Assembly: GCA_018881555.1 (NCBI GenBank)
Contig: JACAXG010000050.1
Span: forward strand, 2,294,001 to 2,358,000
DNA from: Amblyornis subalaris
Taxonomy: Eukaryota; Chordata; Aves; Passeriformes; Ptilonorhynchidae
Length of the DNA stretch: 64,000 nt
Direction of reading: 5' to 3'
In this document: in pieces, positions 1 through 13,950 of the stretch
Numbering within the stretch: the first letter of the stretch is position 1
How the letters are laid out: each line of letters opens with the position of its first letter
The notes under the pieces: model-generated
Databases searched by the model: none
Told to the model about the DNA's origin: nothing
Seen by the model: the letters and a program-made list of their open reading frames with translations, nothing else
Position numbers and translations under genes: made by a program

Positions 1-105
1 TGGTGCAGTGTGTCTTTGGCCCGAGTGACCCGGGAGAGGCCGGGTCGCCGTGCTGTCGTCTCAGATCCAGGGCGCCTGCCTCCATTCGCGAGGCAACACA
101 TTAGA
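1..105. other. GC/CpG-rich segment at the left edge, identity unknown
   Basis: The first roughly 105 bases are GC-rich with many CpGs, then give way abruptly to AT-rich DNA that continues for kilobases. A 93-codon frame crosses the boundary (10-291, plus) but has no recognisable domain, and its second half reads like random AT-rich translation. An AATAAA occurs about 180 bases downstream on the plus strand. It could be the edge of a second CpG island, the 5' end of a retrocopied transcript, or a repeat fragment. I cannot tell which. Confidence 0.4.
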
Positions 106-934
106 AATCAAAAGTTCACTCAACGTGGAAGAATACAGATGGAACACTTCAGACCCTTAATTTTAACTAAAAAATATCCAACAATCTCTAGATCCAAACA
201 GACTATAGTGAAAAAAGTCTTTTTTCAGGTGCAAGTTTGGTTTCCATCCCTCTTGCTTTTACAAGTACTTAAGTCCTTCAGGAATGAATAAAGATAAAAT
301 CCTGCTATTTTCAATTTCTGATGCACCCTGTCTCATGCTATCATAATGACTTAAAAAAGGCACCAAGCTGGGAAGAACCTGCCAGTGTGCAAACCCCAAA
401 GCAATCAGTACCGAGGTGATGCTTGATGTACTTCAAAACCCAATTTCTGGTGAAGAATCTTAACAAGTAAAACGTCTAACGACCAGAACTTCAGAATATT
501 TTGCATCAGTGATATGGATATAACTCAGTGCATGACAGTGACTGAAACCTTAGTCAACTAGGAATTTCACATAAAATACAAGCTAAAATAAAAGACTAAG
601 TTTATTCTTGTAACACTACTGGTCAAAAATAATAAAGGCCCTGTATGAGAGCTTGTAGAAACAAACCACTGTCATCCAACTGTTCAGAAACATCTCAAGT
701 TTTGAGTTTTTCATTCAGTATTTCTAACTAACAGGTATATAATCAGTAACTATACNGGTACATTTTACATCGTGACTTGACTGCTAATGTACCTGATCAC
801 TATCTTATCTTAGTTAAGATCTAAGTTTAGTAAGAACAGAAAAGTGCTGTTTATGCTAATGCTCAAGAACGTTCTAAAGAAACACGTAATTATTAAAATA
901 GCTTTAACTCAGAGTTGCCAAAGCCCAATTCAGA

Positions 935-1265
935 ATGGCAGAATCATTGAATGGTTTAGGCTGGAAAGGATCTTAAAGGCTATCTTGTTCCAACACCCCA
1001 CCATGGACAGGGACAGCTTTCACTAGACCAGGTTGCTCAGAGCCTCCCATCCAACCTGGCCTGGAACACTTCCAGGGATGCNGCATCCACAGCTTCTCTG
1101 GGCAACGTGTTGCAGTGCCTCACCACCATCACAGTAAAGAATTTANTCCTAATATCTAATGTAAACCTACCCCTTTTCAGTTCAAAGCCATTCCCCCTTG
1201 TCCTGTCAGTACATGCCCTCGTAAACAGTCTCTCTCTCTTGTGGACTTCTTTCAAATAATACTAC
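935..1265 (-). mobile_element. CR1 LINE fragment, 3' end
   Basis: The plus strand reads as the antisense of an avian CR1 3' end: an imperfect GAATCATTGAATGG-type tail, then the conserved stretches around 'ccatggacagggacagc' and 'ctagaccaggttgctcagag'. The minus strand translates at 1037-1255 into the C-terminal tail of CR1 ORF2, with recognisable pieces such as GNGFELKRGRFTLDIR, KFFTV and SLEVFQARLDG. It is 5'-truncated, as most CR1 copies are, and carries two ambiguous bases. The upper boundary is approximate. Confidence 0.93.
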
Positions 1266-2454
1266 TTAAAGGTAGTTGTCTCTTTTCCTTGAGTTTTGAT
1301 GAAGGTACAAAAAAAAAAAAGTAAGAGGAAATATTCAGGAAAGTGAGAAAATCAAAAGAAAGAGGAAATGTGAGCAAAACTTCTCCATATTCTTATCTTA
1401 TTCCAAAGGAATTTAAAAATAANTTGCAGGTAAAATAGGTCTTCCTTCTTTCTATATGATTTTCAGTGCTTTGAACTTCAGTATATTAGCTACCTCTTCA
1501 ATAACTCATATATACCTAGATATGTATTTGGGGTACAGAAAGGGGTGAAGAAAAGGACTCCCATTACATGCCCTATAGAAAGGAGGCTGGCAGCCTACCT
1601 TAAAATACTTGGATCACAATAGAAACAAAGAGGCAAAAAAACCATATGTATATGTATGCGACTCTGGCTCTTGCAGTCCAACTAATTCATTTTAGTTGCA
1701 GTTAATTTCCAGCAACAAAAGGAGATACAAAGGGTTACATGTGTATTCTTTAATATACAAGATTATAACTAATATAAAGTCTTTTTTAAATTTACTGTTA
1801 TCATCTATTAACGAATAACTAATTTTACAGCTTTCTAACGTGTAGCTCTTAAGCTCTAAATCACTGACCATAACTAATAAGCAGTGTAATAGCATGAGTA
1901 TCTGAAGTAAAACCAGACTGCAATTTTGTTGATTGTAAATCATCATCATTTTAATGCAAAAGCAACAGCAAATCTCTGTAATTACTGGGTACATTTTGAA
2001 TCACTTTTATGATTACTGCTCTATACCCATTAAAAATCCAAAACGCTGAACTGCACAGGGTATAAAACTAGAATTATGATATACTACAAACTGTAATTGA
2101 AATCCATAAATTTCCTTACCAGAGTTCAAAATTATTTTGTTGCCAAGAATTGCAGGCCTGCAAAATTGACTTTACAAACATTTACTTTACCTAAGAAAGC
2201 AGTAGTGGCAGAGATAGTAGTAGCTGCATTGGGATATGTAAATAAAAAATTAAAANCGTCAAGGATCAGATTTGGCACCCCCGCTTGTTTATGTAATACA
2301 TNTGGCTATCAAACTTGCCAATTAGAAAAAAAATCTACTCTGAGTGCTGTAAGCAAAAACTGAAAAAGTCAGCAGTGGTATACACGCACTTTGGACCTGT
2401 AATTAAAACTTCAACACCTAGAATGCCTTATCACCTACAGCAACGTGCAAGAAT

Positions 2455-2474
2455 ATTCCATTCCATTCCATTCC
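2455..2474. repeat. (ATTCC)n short tandem repeat
   Basis: Four perfect tandem copies of the pentamer ATTCC lie in SAMD5 intron 1. This is a simple microsatellite with no sign of function. Confidence 0.9.
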
Positions 2475-5400
2475 AAAGTAGTAAAATGCAGTATATCACT
2501 TTAAAAAGAGAAAACAAAGAAAAAATCCCAAGAAAACAAAAAAGAAAATGCCCACACATTACTTGAGAACTGCATTTCCTTGGTAATAAAAACAAAATTG
2601 GCTTCTAGAAATGTATGCTGTTTAGGAGAGGTGGAAATCAGGAAAATTAAATACCTCATAACAGGAAAAGACTTTAATGTTTCTAGAGATATGAAAGTAT
2701 ATGCTAGCTAGACATCTCATTGAATATCAGATTAAAAATTCATCTGAAATAAAGCCACATTCAAACTTACATGGGTGCAGAAAAGGGATATCAGGATGCT
2801 CATGGATTTGGGGTATTGGAACAGCCCAGTTTACAAGGAGAGACCATAAGAGCTTTCCGTGTTTCAGCTATCAGAACAAAGACATTAAAGAGATATGCCT
2901 GCTCTCATCATACTGTGAATCTGGGCTCTCTCTTGCTTNGGGACTATGGTTGCAATTCATCTCTATACGCAAGGAGATAAACCCATGTTGGAGATTGTGC
3001 ACAGGGCACCGTGTCAGGGTTGTTCTTTTTACACAATAACCTACTTAAACTAAAAGTCATCATTATTTATATTTTTTAAAATATGAAAACCAAATCCATA
3101 ATAAATGTAGGTTGAAAATTAGAAGTCAGCTTCTGTTTAAACCTAAAAGAAAAAATTGAAAACCACAGTTTTGAGGATCTTGCAGTGCTTCTATTACAAT
3201 GACTGATAGGAATAAACCAGTTGCTAAGTCAGAAAGATTCTTCCACACCTACATACCAATGTCTTTGTCTGCTTCCACTGGTCACCAAAGTTTATTCTAG
3301 TGTAGGTAACAATTGCTTTTTATTCTCATGGGGGTTTTCCTAAATTAATGACACTGCAAAAAAAANCAGTAAGAGACAATTTGCAGATCCTTTCTGCAGA
3401 ACCTCCAGGGAGAGAATTTGAACAGAACAAGGTAAAAACTACACTTTGCCCTTTCCTCTCCTCACCCTTACTTTCTCTTCCCTTCCCACCCACCTCTCCA
3501 TCCCCCACCTTCAACACAGTAATTTCCACATGACCAGATTATAGCATTATATTATGAGCCATAGTCATGGTTGAAGAAGTATTCTTTAATCTTACAGCCC
3601 CTTTACACAGATTTATAACTTCCTTTAAGTTATTTCCTAATTTTCCCAAAGCTCCAGGCTAGGAGCAACCACAAAATGTTACCCCTAAAAGCAATATATT
3701 GAACTGTTTGTTTTCAGGAATTGTGTGCTGAAAGCAGGTAACATCAGTATTATGTAAGAATGGTTTTTGCTACTTAAAAATAAACTGAAAACACCAAACT
3801 TCACATAAGCAGATGAACGTGTGGTTCAGTAATTAAGCATGATCTCCAGTATGCTGCAGCTTGTCCCCTTCTCATTAAAACCACCATTTGTGAATCAAAA
3901 CATATTCAGTCCATTAGGGTGATAATGTGGACAACATTTAAAGACACCACATGGGTTCCCACTGCATTAACCAGATGATCTGCTGATTATACAAGTAGGG
4001 AGTAAGACCTACAGCACTAGAGACAAGCAGACATGGGGCCTTTTCTCATTTATGCCTTCCATTGCTAAGGCTTGAGGAAACACAAGAGTCAATTGGCTTT
4101 CTTTTCTCTTGCCTGTGCATTTAGACTGTCCAGGGCTTTTCCATGAACTTGATTCCTTCCAGCAGCACATCCCTTCCCCTGGTTACCTTACTGCACAATG
4201 TTCCATGATACTGTACATATGTCCTTTGCAGACTCTGCTTTGCACATGCACATTCTTCTAGCGCCTACGGACAAATCCTGCTCAGGCACAAAGCGCTTAA
4301 AGTGGAGCACAGAGCTACCCTCAGTTCCCTCTACCCACTAAAAAACTGGCAGGAGCTGAAATGCANAGGACACACAGATGTCTGTCTGACAGCCATTGTC
4401 TATGTAGGGGTCAACAGCTGTGCAGAGGAGCTCACCTACTAGGCTAGGCTTATGATCACAGCCTGACCAGCAGCATGGGGAGGAAATCCAGACTGCATGC
4501 AAGGAGATAGTCTGCTGCTTAGCAAGAAAACATGCTACCCTCGCCCAAAGCTGATGGTGTAAGTGACCAACAGCAGTTACTTTTTGGGTAAAGGAAGATA
4601 ACAGAAAGATGAAACAAACGTGTATTTGTTGGAACAAGATTTTTATGCTGTACAGNGAAAACTTTATTGATCCTCCCACAGAAAAATGCTTCTGTTTCAT
4701 TAATCAAAGAGTGACAAGATGTTTAACAGTCAACATAGACTTGTCTAGCATTAATTATGTCCAATCAACCTAATCTCTTTGTATATCAGACAACAAGTTG
4801 CCAGGAAAAAAAGGANGTAAGTGGATGCCAAAATCTTAACTTCATTACATCTTTTGATGTTGTTTCACAACACATTTGGATTAGCAAAATAGAGAAGCAC
4901 AGCATAAATCAAAACAACAAATGAGTACAAAATATAAGGAAAAAATATTTTCTACAAACAATCTACNCCAAAATTCGAAAAGGGATCAAGAGAAGTTTTG
5001 CAGGGGCCTGTCCTCAGTAGAGCAATAATCAGCAGTTTTAGTACTGATTTGGGTAGAAAAGCAGAGAATGATTTTTTTTTTTTCCAGTAGGCCACATTCA
5101 ACTGGATGGAGCATTACTGCACAGAACAGGCTTAGACTTCCAAATAGTCTTAAACTGGAGGGAGANACGGTAAATACAGGAATGTTATACATCAGGGACA
5201 ACAGCAAGAAAGCACACCTGACCATGAAGCATTACATACACCAATAATACAAAATAAATGGCTGGTTCTGCTACCAAAGGTCTCAGGGCCACCTGTGGAT
5301 CCAAGGCATGAATCAGCAGTATCCTAACATTACCAAAGAGTAACAGCCTTATGGGGGTAAACAAACCAAATTATCAGCTGCAAAGAGAAAGTAGCTTATG

Positions 5401-8067
5401 TTTTGCCCAACACCAGCAAGGCCCCAGTGGGATACCACATCCAGAGCCCTTCAGTCCAACAAGGGAGGGGACCAACTTCAAAGAACAAGAATTGGCCTGG
5501 CAAGTATAACCTAAAAGAAGGATTAATGAACCATGTTCACTAGTTTAGCAGAGTTCTTTAGGTAGAACTTAGTAACATCCTTGGGCAGCTAAAGCTTGTC
5601 ACCAGAGGAAAAGACAAAAACCTTTATTCTCTATGACCACGGCAGACATGGCAAGAAGTAACAAGCTAAAATTGTTGCATGGAAGATTCAGATAAGATAC
5701 TAGGGAACAATTCTAACAGCAAAGACAGCCTTGTGTTGTCAAACGATTAGNAGCCAAGATTGAGACCACCAGTAATGCAAACTTTGTAAAGTTATACAAC
5801 TGCTTGTCGATCAGTGGTTTCAAAATCCAGCTCACACNTGAAGAAAAAAAAAATACTTACCACTATGTCACCTCTACTCAAAGCTATTGGAAAACTACCA
5901 AGGGCTCGTGCTACCAATTAGCCAAACAGCAGGACATTTAACTCCCTGTGTGGTTCTGATGTCACATAAACAGAATTATTTTTACAACTTTGGCAATGTC
6001 CACTTGGTCAAATCCTAGATACATTGAAAGGAAACACATGGAAAATGGCTGCACCATTTTCAGTCCTTTTTCTGGTCTTTAGAAATACACATTTCCAAGC
6101 AGCACTACGACTTATTTGTACAGGGGGAAAAAGAAGCTTATGTAAAACCGCAAGAAACATATACTTCAGCTGCAAGCTGTCTAAACAACATCCAGAGCTG
6201 TGATTTAGACATGAACTTCTGAAAAAAAATGCTTTTCTTTTCCAATTTCTTCTTGTATTTAAAAGGCACTGACANTATTTGGAAAACCAGGGTTTAAGTA
6301 TTCTTTATACACAGTTTTGGGAATATAGAAAGAAAACATCCTCAGAGTATTATTAGCATACTCTTTCAGGCCTTTTTTTTTCCCAGACTGACAAAATGGT
6401 CCACATGGGCGCAAGCAATGGGCTAACAGGTCTAAAGATGTGTGTGTTAATCAGAAAAGGGAGTAGAAACCACAGATTCTGAAGAAAAAGAAAGGGAGCA
6501 TGTGGGCANACAGCCAACAACTCCTCCGAACACATGACTTTAAATTAAAAAAGAACAGGAAATTAGTTACAATGTCTGTAAAATTTCCACCTTTAGGATT
6601 GACCAGACACAAAAGTAAACCAATCTACTTATCTCCAAACAAATCCTACTCTTTCAAAGTCAGAGTCATCTCCTCCTTGGGGCATACAGTTCCAAAACAG
6701 CGTGATACAAACTCACAGTGTAAAAACCTTTTTCTCAACCTGGCTGCCCTGGAGATTTCTTTACTATAGCTCACACCTCCTTTCTAAGTTTTGGTCCTCT
6801 CAGGCAGCTTAAGGCTAGTAAGGCACCAATAATTAAAATATAGGATTACTCTTCCTAAATAGGTTAAAAATCCTTTTGAAAGAGGTATACAACATTAGTA
6901 GATAATCATAACACAATNATCAACTTATTCCATTTCTTCCCTTCTAAATACTTTTCATGTACCAAAAAGCATCTCATTCTTACTGATTACATTTTCTATT
7001 CCCNAACTTCTAGCTGAAAAACAGAAAACCATCCAGAGTTTCACCAGACTGTTGACAGGCTAGGATTTACAAGCCTCTAAACTGGAAAAAGAAAAGGGGT
7101 AGGTGGGCATGGGGGTACGTAGGTGAGAGGCAGAGACAAAGAGAAAGAAGCAAGCAAGAAAAAAACCCCAAAACTGAGAGAGAGAAGAGGTACAGATTTA
7201 TTTAACAGCATTTGGCTGACAACACTGAGTGTGTGGGGGAGGGGCACCCACAATCTCAGCAGCTGATTTCAAGGAGAAGGGCTTTACCAGCTCGTGAAAG
7301 TAGCAGCTAGTAAAAATATGTTTTTNAAACCACTTAAATCTAGGCAAGGTTTCAACCAGAAACCATAATGGTTACATTTTTTTATTTAATACTTTGAAAG
7401 CACAATCGTAGCTCCTTGGCAAAAACCTCAGTCCATTCACAGCAGAATCAATAGGAAAATTTCCACTGACTTAGATGATAGGAGTAACGGTTACAGCCTA
7501 CATGCCTGACAGAATCTACTGTAAATGCTTTTAATTTGAAAACCCTACTATAGAAAAGATAACTGATAACACTTGCCACTTAAACTGCAGAAGTTTCCTC
7601 TTCTATCAAAGAGCTATTTACCCACCAACGTATAATTACACGTTCTGTAGGTCTCACCTTTCAAGCATCTCGTGAGCAGACCATAGGAAAATGCACAAAG
7701 ACAAAACATCAGTTCTGCAGTCTGTTTAGGTTTTAGTTTTGGGGGGTTTTCTAACACTTTTAAATATTCCTACACACCCCTAAATCCCTGTAATATTAAA
7801 CCCATAAATATTTCCCTGTTAGCTTANTATTCCTTGTCCATAAGATATACATAATCACTAATAGATAATTACTATTCAGGTAACTATCTGAAGGGGCCTA
7901 AAGAAAATAGGTTTTTTTTTGTAAATGCAGCACTTCGCAAGACAAACACACACTAAAACAAAAGAGGACTGATCAAAAGCAATGCCATTTAGAATGGAAC
8001 TTNTAATCTTATGTCAGAAGGAGCCAGAGAAGTAAAACAATGTATCAGCAAATAATGAGGAGAAGGA

Positions 8068-8094
8068 GGGGGAAAAAAAAGGGGGGGGGCGGGG
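8068..8094 (+). repeat. G-rich tract, possible G-quadruplex
   Basis: G5, A8, G9, C and G4 follow in succession on the plus strand. The run lengths fit an intramolecular G-quadruplex, although the eight-base A loop is long. It lies in SAMD5 intron 1 on the non-template side relative to plus-strand reading. It may equally be plain low-complexity sequence. Confidence 0.5.
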
Positions 8095-11000
8095 CAGAAA
8101 AAAACCCAAACAACAAAACCTACCAAAGAGNAGAGATAAATTCTGGGAGGGGCTGTCTAAAGTAGCAAGGTGTTAGTGAAAATACCTAAGTCCTTCTGAA
8201 AATAATTTTTAAGACACCAACTCTAAAAGTTTAGAACAGAATTTAGATACTATGATTAATTTAAAGGAAAACCAATGCTAGCACTTCAGTTAAAAACAAC
8301 ACATCTTGAAAACTTAAAGTTCGACATTTATNAACTGAAAACTATCAATTACATAAGGCATATATTCATACTGCACAAACTATCAGGAAAAACAACAACA
8401 AAAAAGGAAGATTGTAAAGTTAGAATGTGCTAAGTAAAAGAATCAAGTTGCTTTTGTCTAGTTGTATGGCAAATTCAAATTAGAGAAAGACATTTTTCCA
8501 TGGTAAATACGACAAGAGAGGCAAGGAGAAGAAAAATAAGCCCTTGAAATTCCTTCACTACCTTCACCTTGAATGTAATTCATATTCATTGTAAGTACAA
8601 AGCTGCTACTTATTATTGAGAAGATGATACTCATTTCCTTATCCCTGTAGGAAGAAATATGCGCAGCACAAAGGAATCTCTGCCTTATTTTCCAAAATGA
8701 GATCAATAATATTAACTATTACATCAATTTCAGCCACNGAAAAGTCTATAAAACAAATTCTATAAAAACCTAGACAAAACCATGTTCCTTCCAAACCCCA
8801 ACCCCTCATACACACATAGGGGAAGGATACACTGCAATATCTTATTTCCTGTTAGACACCNTAGGAATTGACTTAATAAATCCAGTGGTTGCATAAGCAG
8901 TTCTTCTTAATATACATAAGTTANATAAATTCTCTTTTAAGTATGTTTCCAGGTCTATGATGAAATAATTGCTTAGGGAAATACCTCAACCCTTTACAAC
9001 TTCCTATAGAGGTGAATTAATACCCGCTACTGAAGGCTCCTAGGAAAGCCACCCAATTTTATAAGTGAGGCAATATTTTATAAAAAGCCCAGCAACCAAA
9101 CTAGCACATACTTGCTGTACTATCAGCATAAACCAATCTCCACAAGAGATTCAGACTACCTCTTGTTATGATAATCTCTGCTTTCACTGATATGTGTAAA
9201 ACTTACCTGTGCCACAGGTAAGACAGACAAAACTCCCTTGGAAAAATATCCCCAAATGGTTCAATCCTATGCAGTGCTACTCCTATTTATAGAAGTAAAT
9301 GAGCACTGAGGTCACCAGACTGGGAGCACCCAGGAGCAAGCCTGGTTCAGCTGATTTCCATTGCTGCCTGATAGCAAACAAGCTCCATTCCTTTCACTTG
9401 ATGGCACATGCACGCCCGTCTTTCAAAGGGAACCAAAAAAATTTCCTGGGGAACTATTGCATCAGGACCCAAAATACTACTGAAAGGAGAATTTTTCAAC
9501 ATTGCTTCAAACTACAAGTTTTTAGACCACAAGCCAGAGAGATATTAAAGAATTTTGCCTTAACCTTTGCTANGGATACTAATGTGACTTCTTGAAGAGA
9601 TATAAAATGAGTGACTGGGGGTTTTGTTTGGTTTTGACATTACTGGCAACAACACATACACATTTTATTACTCCTAANCATTGGCTCTATGAAGTATGTC
9701 CCTACTGCATGTAATTTTTAGAGCTGGACAGAAANCAGCTAGTGGTATTCTTGTCAAACTTCCTCTTGCTCCATCCTACTCCACAAACTTCAGAACATTA
9801 TTTTTAACACTGTGCAAATAATAAGTGCATGTGAAAATGCTCTCTCTGAAACACTCTCTTGGCAAAATCTTATTTAGCAGTTACCACAGGAAAGTCCAAT
9901 AATTTTTCTTCACATGAAAACAGCAGGTGAAATCAAAATTAGTCTTGTTTCAGTCCCTTTTCAGTCACATTTCCTTATTTTCTGTTTTCTCCTCTTTTAA
10001 ATGTTAACACCTTAAAAGGAACAAATCATCTTGGTTAGCAATTTCCACCATTAGTTTCTACCAGATAGTGTTTTAAAATGAGATTCCCTTCCGATGTTTG
10101 GTTTGATGTGAGAGAGAATGTAGACTCAGAGGCTGAAATAGTCACTCTCCCTTATCTTTAGGNTGAAATTTTTAGCTTAGGAACTAGCACATGAAGGTCT
10201 ATGATAGTCTTGATGATTCTTTATTCTGGTACTTTTCATTCCCTAACTGCAGAAAAACCACTGCTAAACTAATAGCTGAATATTTAGGGGCAAACCTTAA
10301 CTATAAGGTAAACAAAAGGTCANAGAAGCATTTGTGTAAAAATTCTCAATGCAGTACATAAGCAGTTATTAGTAGAACAGGTTCAAATAAAATGTGAAGA
10401 AAAACATTTTGGCAAACAAAAAAAAAAAAACTGGACAAGAATTCAGAGATGCTGCAATTAGAAGCAATTATTATGATCACATTATTAGAACCAAAAAATT
10501 ATTAAAAAAAAAAAAGCCTTTCAAAATTTTTGCGTTGAATGCATTTTGCATTGAGGTTACAACTCATTTTTCTAAGAATACATTGAGTCCTGCTTCAAAA
10601 AGGCTAAGTCAGTCCCATACAGAGGTTCAAAAGCTATTGTACATCCTCCTTTTCCTAGATTGATCCCTTCTTTCTGTCACAGAACGTGAGCTGCAGGGAC
10701 TTTGGATAACTGCTGCTTANGGCAGTTTTAAGATTGAAATTTTAACATCAAAGTACAGAGCTTCAGTTTTATGAGAAAAATCTGGATTCAGCCACCTGTG
10801 GGANGTCAGTGGAGAGGCAGCTGGGGACACTGAACACAAAAGGGAGAGAAGTGACTCTCCTGAGTGGGACAGAAAGTTTCTCTTCTCACTAGAACACGAG
10901 GGAGGAGAGAGAAGGATCCAAATACCAGTCTTAGACACTGGGGCAGCAGGAGAAACAGACAGAATGAAACTCATACAGAATGCAGATGACAAGAAAAAAG

Positions 11001-13950
11001 GGTGAGGGAAACCAAAGGCAAAAGATGTACATTCTTGGGTGGGAAAGAGACGGCTCTTAGGGAAGAAGATAGTGTGCGTCAAGGCAGACTTAGGGGAGGT
11101 GATTCAGGAGAAGCCAGGGAATGGTAGCTGTGGGGTACATAGAGGGCTCTGGGCCAGCAGGGCTGGAAGGTGTAGAGCCCAAGGGACAGGAGCTTGGTAG
11201 TGCAAAGGTGTCACTTCCAGCAAACTTCTCTATCCACAAACTAAGGGCACTGATGCAAAAATGGCACACACTCCTGGTTTTGGCTGGAGGGTTTTTTTCT
11301 CTATGGAATATTAACTCATTAAGTTTTTGGCTTATACTGGCTTTTGGCCTTCTTCACAGCATGAATAGCCTAGTTCCAGATCTCAGTCACTGAAGTTCTC
11401 AATGCCTTTTTCTGCTAATAAAAATATTTCCTTCCGTGCACGTGAAAGCATGGCCAAGTGGCCACTTAACTAACTCTGGGAAAAAAAACACTACAAGCTT
11501 TCCTTAGTCCCCGACTGAAAGGCAAGGGGTTTTTTCCAGCTTTNTAATTCTTTTCTTAACCACGCCAACTTTATTGTGTGTTTTTTGAGGCACAGACATC
11601 AGAACTGGACTTAATTTCCCCAATAAGTTTCAATTGACATCATATGCAGTGATAACACCACACGCCTGCTTCAGGGTGTGTTTCCTCAGAACCAATGCAA
11701 TTCTTCTGGGAAAAAACTCCCAAACGTGTAGAAGACATACACTTGTACCTGGNTGTAAGCTTTATCTGCTATATATTATTGCCATTTTTCTGACGTTAAG
11801 TTACTGAGAGGACAGCAGTAAGCAACTATGTGTACTTAATTCCAACCAATACACATTAGTGAAAATTTCAGAGAATGTTTACCAAACATTTATTCTAGCA
11901 CAGACCTGTAAGATCTATGTTCAAAAGTCTGCCTCACTGCTGTTCAAGCTCTTAATGGTGATATTTAAAACTCTGAAAAGTTCTGATTTCTTTTTTTTCA
12001 CACTACTGTTGTACCCTACTATTCTCATTTCATGTAATCCTGTTCTCACCCACCACAACAATTACAGTCGGTAAGGGTATGCTTATTAGCTGATTTAAAT
12101 TCGAACACCTCACTGAAAAAACAGCATCAGATGAAACCACTGGCAAAACCCCCACTGACTTCACTGGGAATGAGACCAACTGGAAGACCAAGGCTCCCGC
12201 GAGAGGCATGAATCACTGTTATTCCCATCCTGCTGAGTTTGTGAGAATGAAGATGAGATACCACTCTAGGCCCTTCTACTTGTGTTTCATGTGACACACC
12301 ACTTCTTTTTTGTTTTGCAAAATCATAAGAAAAGTTCTTCTACTATCTGCAAGTAACAAACTGAAGAGGCTGGATGAGTCACTGGAGACAGTTTTGGGCC
12401 GGCTTGGCTTGCAGACTGCCAGTGTCAGGGAAGGTTCACCCGATTCTCCCCTTTCTGCTGCACAGCCATTCCCAAAATAATGTGGCAGTGCTAAACATAG
12501 CAACACCGTGCTCTTTTAATAAAAGACAATTCCTGCAGGGTGTACAAGCCACCACATTTGTCAAGATAAGCACATAATACGAGATGTCATATTAGCCTAG
12601 ACAAAGAGATTGAACAGATAGCTTTGTCAAACACCAAGCAGAGGGGCGCATTCAAACTGACAAAGCAAGAAATTTAAAAGTTGAACCTACAATCCAGTAT
12701 TAACACATTCCATCCTCTTGTGCTTTAGAAGAGTCTCAAAACAGTAAGCAAGTTACTATAAGTGATATAATAAAATTATTCCTAATCTACAACAATAATA
12801 TTCCTGCCAATTCAAACCTCTNTACTGCACTTCTCAGAAATTCTGTAATGGCTCTTAGTATGTTTCAGATTATACATATAGATCTATATACCTTCCTGGA
12901 TAGGGACCCTCCATAATGACATATGCACACAGGGTATAACTAACATGGAGAACTAACAGGCATAACCAATTGCCATANAGCCAATTTACCAGTTATTCCT
13001 TGATCACTTTTCTGTTCCTTATGCATAAGTAAGTTTACTCTTAATCGTAAGGCAATAGACAAAGACACTGCAGTAGTGGGTCCCAATTCTTTATCTGTCT
13101 AAAATTTTTCATGACTTTAGACAAATTCTTCAATTCCACATCAGAAGTCAGGAACACAGCTGCTCTATATTTTATGGAATATGTGAGATAGTGATATTGG
13201 TCATAAGCAAAACTAGAAACATGGCTCACAAGATTACTTGTTTGGTGAGAAATTATCTTGGTTTTTTGTATTTCACACACACAGTTGTGTGTATGGGCTT
13301 CATCATCCTACATATGGCAGAGACAGAAGCTCTGGGGGTGGGGTTATCAACACAAATATTTTCCTTAAAATGCATTTACTTTTCAGAAGGACTTACGATC
13401 ACCAAACTTACTTAAAACAAGACACATTATCAGCGTGTGGGAGTGAAACTGGTAGACAGACTTTTGGCACANGGCTGCTGGTGTCCATGTTGAGGTGTAG
13501 TATTTACACAGAATCCCACATTAGCTGGGAAAATTCAGTTCAGGTTTGCATCACAGAGCTCTGACTGAATCATGTCCTTTGGGGGAAGAAAAAACCCCCA
13601 AAGAAACTACCAGGGGCCAGGCATTTCTCTTTCGCCAGGAACCTGTAAGTTTAGCTTTTCCTTCAAACTTGTGGAGGATGCAGGAAGGATTCCCCTTGCA
13701 GGGCAGCTGCTCAGTCCTGCACAGCTCCTCTGCCAGTCCACACTGAGACCAGAGCTCAGAAATTATTCTTAACACTATCANGGAAAGGGGACAAGAAAGC
13801 TGTGGATTTGATACTATCCTCTCTCAGGACTCCACCTATAACATACCCTAATGAGATCTCCCTCCCCTCAAAACCGTAAAATAATGAAATCCATGAACAT
13901 TTGCATTCAACATTTCCAGAGGAGANTGAATACACTTTAAAATATTCAGG

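Noticed and set aside
1037..1255. 72-codon minus-strand frame as a host gene
   Set aside because: Its sequence is the C-terminal tail of CR1 ORF2, so it belongs to the mobile element.
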